Of a stretch of 51,219 nt of DNA, positions 9,091 through 15,775 are shown one piece after another. Within the stretch, counting starts at the first letter, position 1, and the number at the start of each line of letters is the position of its first letter. The translations under genes were made by a program, and so were the position numbers. The stretch lies in NCBI RefSeq assembly GCF_024711105.1, contig NZ_JANJTL010000127.1:1-51219 (forward strand). Reading direction: 5' to 3'. The notes under the pieces were generated by a model, which had not been told where the DNA came from, did not search any database, and saw only the letters and a program-made list of their open reading frames with translations. This stretch comes from Brevundimonas sp. GTDB lineage: Bacteria; Pseudomonadota; Alphaproteobacteria; Caulobacterales; Caulobacteraceae.

Positions 9091-10107
9091 GTGGGCGTCG
9101 CCACGATCAACGACGTCGCCCGGCTGGCCGGCGTGTCGATCAAGACAGTCTCCCGGGTCATGAACCGCGAGCCGAACGTTCGCGAGGAGACGCGCGCCAA
9201 GGTCCTGTCAGTGGCCGAGTCTCTGCAGTACCGCCCCAGCCAGTCGGCCCGAAGCCTGGCGGGTTCACGATCCTTCCTGATCGGACTGCTGTTCGACAAC
9301 CCCAGCGCGGCCTATGTGACGGACGTCCAGCTGGGGGCGGCGGCGCGCTGTCGCGCCAGCGGGCGCCACCTCGTCATCGAACCGGTCGACACCGCCGCGC
9401 CCGATCTCCCGAAGCTGGTGCGCGAGACCTGCCGCGCCCTGCGTCTCGACGGTGTGATCCTCACCCCGCCGGTGTGCGACGACGCGCGCGTGCTGGACGT
9501 GCTGGAGCAGATGGGCGTGCCGTATGTCCGGCTGGCGCCGAATCGCGACCCCGACCGGTCGCCGCGCGTGACCATGGACGACCGTGCGGCCGCGGCTGAG
9601 ATGACCCGCAAGCTGATCGCGCTGGGGCACACGGACATCGGCTTCGTCATCGGCCACCCCGACCACGGCGCAAGCGAACTGCGCCGCCAGGGCTTCGTCG
9701 ATGCGATGCGCGAGGCCGGACTGGAGACCAGGCCAGACCGCATGATCCAGGGGCGTTTCTCGTTCCGATCGGGCTTCGACGCGGGCGAGGCGTTGCTGGG
9801 ACAGGGCCGGCCGACCGCCGTCTTCGCGTCCAACGACGACATGGCCCTGGGGGTCATGGCGGCGGCCCGGCAGCTGGGACTGGATGTTCCGCGCGACCTG
9901 TCCATCGCGGGCTTCGACGACACGCCGGCCGCCCAGTCTGTGTGGCCTCCGCTGACGACCGTGGCGCAACCGATCGGCGCCATGGCCGCGGCGGCCGCGG
10001 ACATGATTATCGACGGCGAGGCCGCTCATCCCCACACGGGCGCGCCGCCCAGCCGCGAGCTTGGCTTCACCTTGCGGATGCGGGGCTCGACGGTCGAGCC
10101 CGCCTGA
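9091..10107 (+). CDS. LacI-family transcriptional repressor, likely regulator of glucose genes
   Basis: A 338-residue LacI/GalR regulator. Residues 3-37 form the helix-turn-helix and hinge (ATINDVARLAGVSIKTVSRV), followed by a periplasmic-binding-protein-like sensor domain with SFLIGLLFDNPSAAYV, GHTDIGFVIGHPDHGAS, AVFASNDDMALGVMAAA and LSIAGFDDTPAAQSVWPPLT. The start is GTG 9091, with AAGGA upstream. It follows the permease by 20 bases on the same strand, so it is probably read from the palindrome-controlled promoter and would be autoregulated. The predicted operator is TGACAGCGCTGTCA. The inducer could be glucose or an Entner-Doudoroff intermediate, which is not visible in the sequence. Its stop abuts the convergent GH15 stop with no gap. 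Confidence 0.9.
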   Translation: MGVATINDVARLAGVSIKTVSRVMNREPNVREETRAKVLSVAESLQYRPSQSARSLAGSRSFLIGLLFDNPSAAYVTDVQLGAAARCRASGRHLVIEPVDTAAPDLPKLVRETCRALRLDGVILTPPVCDDARVLDVLEQMGVPYVRLAPNRDPDRSPRVTMDDRAAAAEMTRKLIALGHTDIGFVIGHPDHGASELRRQGFVDAMREAGLETRPDRMIQGRFSFRSGFDAGEALLGQGRPTAVFASNDDMALGVMAAARQLGLDVPRDLSIAGFDDTPAAQSVWPPLTTVAQPIGAMAAAAADMIIDGEAAHPHTGAPPSRELGFTLRMRGSTVEPA

Positions 10108-12522
10108 TCAGCGCGAGCCGTACCGCGCCCGCACCGGTGCGTAGCCATCCCACACCTCGCCGTCGGCCAGCGAGCGCAGCAGCTTGACGTATTCCGCGTG
10201 CGACCAGGCCAACGGCGTCGCCGACTGGGTTCCCTCGCCACGCTGGTAGCCGTGAGGCGGCGCCACGCCGACCCCGTCCCAGACCTGTTCCGAGATCAGC
10301 AGGCCGTCGTTGGCGAACAGTTCCATGGCTCGCACATAGCGACTGCGGATCGCGGCCCGTTCCGTCTCGGTGAAGACGCCGTCGAGCAGGGCGAGCGCCA
10401 GTTGGTAATGCCCGCGTTCACCAGTGAAGATCGGCCAGACCCGTCCTCGCTGGCCGGGGCGCATCTGGTCGCCAGCGCCATAGTTCGACCCGCTGGCGGT
10501 GTCCTCGCCATAGCCGTCGACGCCATAGCGGCGCCAGCCGGGGAAACGGCCCTCCACGCCTGCCCAGGTGAAGTCGTAGCGAATGCGGGTGAGGTCAGGG
10601 CGATCGACTCCGTCCACTTCCGCGAGGGACTCCAACACATGCGGGTCGTCGGCCCGACGCACACCGTAGCGCACCAGCTCAAGGAAGCCCGCGTCAATCA
10701 TTGCGTCCTCGGCGACCGTGTCCTGGCCGTTGCGGCTCTCGACGCGCGAATGGTTATTCGGATCCTCGTCGGTATTGATACGCAGGTAATACCGACCGTC
10801 GCCGACCGAGCCCTCGGTGGTGAACATCAGGGCCTCGATCTGGGTCTCATAGCGGTCGGCCGTCTCCCGGTACTGGGACGCGGCCTCCGTGTCGCCTACA
10901 CGATCAGCCAGTTCGGCGGCCGCGATTAGCCCGGTGATGACGGCGGCGGTCGTCGAGGGCGAATGGCCGCCCTGCTCCTCCCAACGCTCCTGCTGGGTGA
11001 AGGGCGGGCGAATGGTGTTGGTGTTCCAATCGATATCCACGTCGCCGCCGGCGACCAGGAAATTGGCGGCCGGGCGGAGCATGTTGTCCCACCTGGCGTG
11101 CAGGCTCTCGTCGTCCAGCCAGCCGAACTGCGACAGGCGATAGGCCAGCATGATCGGCATGGCCGTCTGATCGAGCTGCACCGCGACCCACTCCGGCGTG
11201 CCGTCAACCTCGGACTTCTGTAGGAACCACCCGGTCGCGCCGCCGCGATAACCAGGCGTGGACGCCGAGACCTGCACGCGCGGCAAGTAGCGGAACGCAG
11301 CCAGCGGCGTTTCCCGGTCGCCCAGCGCCGCGAGCGCCATGGCGCATTGGTAGAAGTCGCGCGGCCAGACCGCCTTGTAGCCAGTCGCGGGCCGATCCGC
11401 CGATGCGGTGTCTCCCCATGGATTGGACAGGGACGCGATGAGGGCGCCGGCGTAGGTGCGGTCTTCCTGGACCTTCAGGGCGAGCGCGGACGCATATAGT
11501 AGTCGGCCCCCGTCTTCGGCCTGGCGCGACAGGCGCGGCAGCTGGTCGAGGGAAGCCAGATAGTCCTCCCATCCAGTGCGATCGCCCTCTCCGTTGTAGC
11601 GGGCGAGGGCTTCGTCATAGCCGGTCGAGAGCGAGCCGCTGGCGGCGGCTCGGCTGGCGTCCTCCGTCGCGCCGAAGCCGATCGCGAGGTCGTAGGTCGT
11701 CTCACTCGACGTGGTTTCCAGCTGGGCGCTGAGCATGAGCGGGCCGCGGTTGGCTCCGGTCGTGGCGTAACCCTCGCTGAGGACGCCGTCTCTCAGATCG
11801 GCGAGGCTTTCGGCGTCAGCGAGCCAGTTGACTGAAGCGCGTTCGAAAGGACGCGAGGGAGCCAAGGTCAGATGAACGCCTCCTTCATCCGCGTTCAGGC
11901 CCACTGTCGAGGCGGACCCGGCGTCGTTGACTCCGGTGTTGGCCATGTGTGGTTCGAGAAGCAGGAAGGGCGTGACCTCGTCGCCGCCCAGCGAACGCAC
12001 GGTGACCCGCAGCACCAGAGACTGGCGGTCCGGGTCGGTGAAAACCCGCTTTTCAATCTCGACCCGCCCCTCAGGATCGCGCGTGACGATGCGATACGCC
12101 GGGGAGAGCGGCCGCCCCTCGGAGTCGGTGTGGAGGTACTCCGTCGTCGCAGTCGTGCCGTCGCCCTCCACGACCAGCCCCGACGCGGTGCGCACCGCAA
12201 TTCGCATGCGGCGGATCTGCGCCTCGTGCACCAGGCCGTACATCGTTTCCGTAAGGACCCCGTCGGCGACGGAGAACCAGACACGGGACACCGCGCCGGT
12301 CGGCCCCCCGTCGCGGTATTCGCCATCGACGTAGGCCTCGTAGGATGCGCCGACCGCGGTCTTGGCCGCATAGGCCCACCGTGTGACGGGCTGGTCGCCC
12401 GCGGCGGGCGCGACGCCTGACGGGATGGGCGGCGGATCCAGGTTCAGCAAGGCGCGCGCGCTGGCGCAGCCGCTCAGCAGGGCCGCCGAACATCCGAGGA
12501 GGAGGAAGGCTCGCAGGCTCAT
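10108..12522 (-). CDS. GH15 glucoamylase/glucodextranase-like lipoprotein
   Basis: Expected to release glucose from the non-reducing ends of alpha-glucans. The 804-residue precursor has a lipoprotein signal (MSLRAFLLLGCSAALLSGCA; lipobox LSGC, Cys18), placing it in the periplasm or on the outer membrane. An N-terminal beta-rich domain (about 30-290) like glucodextranase N-domains precedes the alpha/alpha barrel, with YKAVWPRDFYQCAMALAALG. The likely general acid is in WEEQGGHSPST and the general base in RVWPIFTGERGHYQLALALL. ATG 12522 has AGGAG upstream and overlaps the esterase stop as ATGA, so it ends a three-gene operon GH97-esterase-GH15. Whether it prefers maltodextrin, isomaltose-type or cyclic substrates is open. 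Confidence 0.88.
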   Translation of the reverse strand: MSLRAFLLLGCSAALLSGCASARALLNLDPPPIPSGVAPAAGDQPVTRWAYAAKTAVGASYEAYVDGEYRDGGPTGAVSRVWFSVADGVLTETMYGLVHEAQIRRMRIAVRTASGLVVEGDGTTATTEYLHTDSEGRPLSPAYRIVTRDPEGRVEIEKRVFTDPDRQSLVLRVTVRSLGGDEVTPFLLLEPHMANTGVNDAGSASTVGLNADEGGVHLTLAPSRPFERASVNWLADAESLADLRDGVLSEGYATTGANRGPLMLSAQLETTSSETTYDLAIGFGATEDASRAAASGSLSTGYDEALARYNGEGDRTGWEDYLASLDQLPRLSRQAEDGGRLLYASALALKVQEDRTYAGALIASLSNPWGDTASADRPATGYKAVWPRDFYQCAMALAALGDRETPLAAFRYLPRVQVSASTPGYRGGATGWFLQKSEVDGTPEWVAVQLDQTAMPIMLAYRLSQFGWLDDESLHARWDNMLRPAANFLVAGGDVDIDWNTNTIRPPFTQQERWEEQGGHSPSTTAAVITGLIAAAELADRVGDTEAASQYRETADRYETQIEALMFTTEGSVGDGRYYLRINTDEDPNNHSRVESRNGQDTVAEDAMIDAGFLELVRYGVRRADDPHVLESLAEVDGVDRPDLTRIRYDFTWAGVEGRFPGWRRYGVDGYGEDTASGSNYGAGDQMRPGQRGRVWPIFTGERGHYQLALALLDGVFTETERAAIRSRYVRAMELFANDGLLISEQVWDGVGVAPPHGYQRGEGTQSATPLAWSHAEYVKLLRSLADGEVWDGYAPVRARYGSR

Positions 12523-13475
12523 GATTGGGCTCCTTGGCGGGCGCCGAGCAGGAAGATCAGAGGGACGTCCAGGCGCTGGTTCCATGCCCCCTCGTTGTGC
12601 TCCGCGCCGGGAAAAACGAGGCTGGTGAAGCGCTCCGGCCCCCATCCGGCTTGACGGACCGTGGAATCGATGCGGTCCTGGAAGAAGGCGTAGAACTGAT
12701 CAAGCGTCTCGTCCCCGCGATCAAAATAGAGGCGGTGGTCGGACCCGGCGGGCAGACCTTCGCGCACCACGCGCGTCCACGTCTCGACCAGCGTCTCCCG
12801 GAAGGCTTCGAGCCCCGAAGCGTCCAGCCCCTCGATGCGCAGGGGCCAGTGGGTCGAGAGGCAGGCCGCGGCTGAAAACACCTCCGGGTGTTTCATCATA
12901 GCGTAGAGCGAAATGAGCCCCCCCATGCTGGAACCCGAGATCACCGTGTCGTCACGGCCGGGCAGGGTGAGGAAGCTCGCGTCCACCCGCGGCTTCAGCT
13001 CCTCGACAAGGAAGCGGAGGTAGCCGTCCGAGAGCGGCTCGCCGCCGTAAAGGGCGCGGAGCTCGGAACGGGTCGCCGCCGGCAAGGCGCGAATGAGATC
13101 TGCCGGAACGTACTCCTGGCGACGAAGCGGGGTGTTCCAGACGCCGACCACGATAGGCGCGCGCACCTCACCCTTGTCGATGAGGCGGACCAGGTGCTCA
13201 TCCACGCCCCACTCTCCGAACGGGGCCCGGCTGGGGTCAAAGAGATTCTGGCCGTCGTGCATGTAGAGGACGGGATGCCGGGCGTCGCCGACGCCGTAGC
13301 CTGGCGGCAGCCAGACGGTCACGTTGCGCGGCTGCACATGGGCGGACTCCACCCCCATCCAGTCGATGACCGTCCCGCCGGCGACCACGGCGGCTGTAAG
13401 ATCCTGCGACCTCGCCGCGGCCGCTAGAAACGGCGTGGTCAGGGCCGCGCCCAGGAGAGTTCTGCGGCCGATCAT
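12519..13475 (-). CDS. secreted alpha/beta-hydrolase, esterase-D-like
   Basis: A 318-residue precursor with a signal peptide (MIGRRTLLGAALTTPFLAAA). The mature part is a putative-esterase-type alpha/beta hydrolase: VTVWLPPGYGV, PVLYMHDGQNLFD, the nucleophile elbow GSSMGGLISLYAM (Ser near residue 182) and a C-terminal catalytic His in FPGAEHNEGAW. Relatives include enterochelin-esterase and Fes-like or carbohydrate esterases. Both ends overlap its neighbours by ATGA, so it is made with GH97 and GH15. A role in removing acyl groups from glucan or processing an oligosaccharide is inferred only from this context; the substrate is unknown. Confidence 0.82.
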   Translation of the reverse strand: MIGRRTLLGAALTTPFLAAAARSQDLTAAVVAGGTVIDWMGVESAHVQPRNVTVWLPPGYGVGDARHPVLYMHDGQNLFDPSRAPFGEWGVDEHLVRLIDKGEVRAPIVVGVWNTPLRRQEYVPADLIRALPAATRSELRALYGGEPLSDGYLRFLVEELKPRVDASFLTLPGRDDTVISGSSMGGLISLYAMMKHPEVFSAAACLSTHWPLRIEGLDASGLEAFRETLVETWTRVVREGLPAGSDHRLYFDRGDETLDQFYAFFQDRIDSTVRQAGWGPERFTSLVFPGAEHNEGAWNQRLDVPLIFLLGARQGAQS

Positions 13476-15571
13476 TGGTCGGCTCCGACCGGCGTGAAGC
13501 GGATAGCCTGACCGCCCCCGGGGGCCAGGGCGAGCGTCATCCGGTCGGAGGCTGTCACCACGCGTTCTTCGATGATGATGTCCTCGCGCACGCCCTCCCA
13601 ACTCGCCGAGGGCCCGTCGCGATAGATCTGGGCGCGATAGCTGACGCCGGGCCGCAGGAAATCGAGCGCGATCTCAAGATTGCGGCCATTCTCGTCCGTG
13701 ACGGCCCCGAGGTACCAGTCGTCCGACCGTCGGTCCCGGCGGACCACCGTGACGAAGTCGCCGACCTCGCCGTTCAGGACACGTGTCTCGTGCCAGTCGG
13801 TCGGGACATCGAGGATGAACTGGAACGGGCCGGGGTTGGCCTCATAGTTCTCCAGCAGGTCCGCCGCCATCTGGATAGGGCTGTAGATCACGACATAGAG
13901 CGCCAATTGCTTGGCCCAGGTGGATGCTACGCCTCCGGGCGAGCGGGTTTCCATGCCGAAGATACCGGGCGTGAAGTCCATGGGGCCGGCCATGAGGCGC
14001 GTGAAAAACAGGTTGGCCTCGTGCTCGGGCGGGTTCGCCGGGTTGCCCCAGGCGTTGTATTCCATGCCCCGCGCGCCCTCGCGGCTGATGATGTTAGGCC
14101 AGGTCCGCCTCAGACCCGTGTCCTTCAGAGGCTCGTGGGCGTTGATGGCGATGTGGTGACGGGCGGCGGCCTCGATTACGCGCTGGTGGTGCAGCACCAT
14201 GTCCTGTCCTTCATGCCAGGCGAACAGGATTTCTCCGTCGGGGCCCCTGACGCGCGCTTGCCCCGCGTCGGCGACGTACCCCGTCTTCACCACCGCTACT
14301 CCCAGCCGGGCGTAGAGGTCGAAGGCCGCTTCCATCTGCTCTTCGTAGTGCGCGGCGTTGCCTCCCGTCTCGTGATGCCCGATCAGACGCACGCCCTGCT
14401 GCCTTGCATACGCCGCGAGGCCTTCGAGATCGAAGTCAGGGTAGGGGCGTGTAAAGTCCATGTCCTGGCCGTTCCCGAACCAGTCGCCGTCCCAGCCGAC
14501 GTTCCATCCTTCGACCAGCACCCCCGCGAAATCATGCTCCGCCGCGAAGTCGATATAGCGGCGCGTTGGATCGGTGGTGGCGCCGTGATGGGGTCCCGAC
14601 CCCCAGGTGTGGGTCCCGAGGTGCATCTGCCACCAGATGCCGATGTACCTCCCCGGCTCGATCCAGGACACGTCTCCGAGTTGGTTTGGCTCGTTCAGGT
14701 TCAGGATCAGGTCCGCTGACTGGTAGAGGGCGGCCGCGGTGGGGGCGATCTGGATCGTCCGCCAAGGCGTGACGAAGGGCGTTTCGACCACCACGGCGGC
14801 TTCGCCCGCCCCCGGCGTCAGATCGGCCCGGAAGCGCAGCCCCTCAGCGCGCGCAAGGTTCATCGCCGAGTAGTTGACGAGCGCGGCCTCGTGAAAGGCC
14901 AGATGGAGACCATCGCTAAACCGCACGGTCATCGGCGTCTGGGCTGTGCCGACCTGATCGATGCGTGTTGTGTTGTAGAGATACTCCTCGCGGTTCCATT
15001 CGTAGGCCGGGATCCACCAGGCCGTGCCTTCCTCGGCGATCGCGAATTCCGTCAGTTCCTGAGCGATCCGGACCGTCTGCAGCTCATCCTGCCTCGGGAC
15101 TTCGTAGCGGAAGCCGAGCCCATCATCGTAGACGCGGAACACGACGTCGAACCGTCGCGCTAGAGGGCCGCGCTCCAGGAGTTGGACGCGCAGCTCCGAA
15201 AAGCTGTTGTCGACAAATCGATTCTCGCCCCAGGGCTGCTCCCAGACCTCGGAATGGGTGCGAGTTGTGGTTCCCGCGATTTCCAATCCGCGTTCGAGCT
15301 TGGGAGCGTCGACAAGCAGGAAACCCAGGCGAGACGGCGAGATGATCCGTCGCCCCGCCCTGGAAACCTCGTAGAACACGCGTCCGTCGCGGTCGCGGGA
15401 CACCTCGACCACGACCTCGCCAGACGGCGAGGAAACCCGCGCCTGCGCCAGGGCGTCGGATGGGAGGGTGCTCAGGAGCGCGGCCGCCACCCCCGCAGCC
15501 ATCACCGCGGCGGTGCGCCCTCGGCCCACCGCCTCCCATATGTTTGCAAACTTTTGCATAAAATTTGTCAA
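13472..15571 (-). CDS. GH97 alpha-glucosidase (SusB-like)
   Basis: A 699-residue secreted GH97 enzyme: signal peptide ending near SDALAQA, N-terminal beta-sandwich, TIM barrel, C-terminal domain. The barrel shows WWQMHLGTHTWGSG and VLVEGWNVGWDGDW. INAHEPLKDTG and ARGMEYNAWG keep the Glu residues corresponding to the inverting alpha-glucosidase SusB rather than the Asp nucleophile of retaining GH97 alpha-galactosidases (assignment by recalled motif, not alignment). The expected role is hydrolysis of maltodextrins in the periplasm. I choose TTG 15571, seven bases after GGGAG; ATG 15559 is an alternative. An internal GTTTGCAAAC palindrome falls at codons 7-10. It heads an operon with the esterase and GH15, divergent from the TonB receptor. 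Confidence 0.9.
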   Translation of the reverse strand: MTNFMQKFANIWEAVGRGRTAAVMAAGVAAALLSTLPSDALAQARVSSPSGEVVVEVSRDRDGRVFYEVSRAGRRIISPSRLGFLLVDAPKLERGLEIAGTTTRTHSEVWEQPWGENRFVDNSFSELRVQLLERGPLARRFDVVFRVYDDGLGFRYEVPRQDELQTVRIAQELTEFAIAEEGTAWWIPAYEWNREEYLYNTTRIDQVGTAQTPMTVRFSDGLHLAFHEAALVNYSAMNLARAEGLRFRADLTPGAGEAAVVVETPFVTPWRTIQIAPTAAALYQSADLILNLNEPNQLGDVSWIEPGRYIGIWWQMHLGTHTWGSGPHHGATTDPTRRYIDFAAEHDFAGVLVEGWNVGWDGDWFGNGQDMDFTRPYPDFDLEGLAAYARQQGVRLIGHHETGGNAAHYEEQMEAAFDLYARLGVAVVKTGYVADAGQARVRGPDGEILFAWHEGQDMVLHHQRVIEAAARHHIAINAHEPLKDTGLRRTWPNIISREGARGMEYNAWGNPANPPEHEANLFFTRLMAGPMDFTPGIFGMETRSPGGVASTWAKQLALYVVIYSPIQMAADLLENYEANPGPFQFILDVPTDWHETRVLNGEVGDFVTVVRRDRRSDDWYLGAVTDENGRNLEIALDFLRPGVSYRAQIYRDGPSASWEGVREDIIIEERVVTASDRMTLALAPGGGQAIRFTPVGADQ
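15542..15551. promoter_or_regulatory. GTTTGCAAAC palindrome (second operator type)
   Basis: A perfect 10-base GC-centred palindrome inside the first codons of GH97. Flanking sequence repeats the theme (TTTTGCATAAAA at 15552-15563). A near copy, GTTTGCAAAT, lies at 15719-15728 before the receptor gene. The spacing between them is 177 bases, which would allow looping. The likely binder is the second LacI protein (23504-24514), by inference. Confidence 0.4.
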
Positions 15572-15775
15572 AAGAGTGCTCCCACGATTTTTTCATTTTT
15601 ATCCGCGCCGCTGCGCGGGCGACAGGGTATGACAACGCTGTCTTTCGGAGGGCTGCAAGCGCTTTTTTGCCTCGGGTGTGACAAAAATGTGGTTGTTTGG
15701 CCCCCAAAACTTGCATTAGTTTGCAAATGTCGAGCGACGGTCAACGAACAAGGGCCGCGCAATGGGAGGCACCCT
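15572..15775. promoter_or_regulatory. divergent control region of the GH97 operon and TonB receptor operon
   Basis: This 204-base AT-richer gap separates the two divergent glucan operons. It holds TGACAACGCTGTCT (15630-15643), a near-palindromic variant of the zwf operator. The stretch GGGTATGACARCGCTGTC is shared with the zwf promoter region, so a common promoter-operator unit is likely. GTTTGCAAAT at 15719-15728 is the second motif type. GGGAGG at 15764-15769 is the receptor's ribosome binding site. Promoter -35/-10 boxes could not be assigned with confidence. Confidence 0.6.

Noticed and set aside
15182-15775. N-terminal extension of the TonB receptor open frame
   Set aside because: It runs through the antisense of GH97 and the control region, and the signal peptide starts at 15776 with a clear ribosome binding site.
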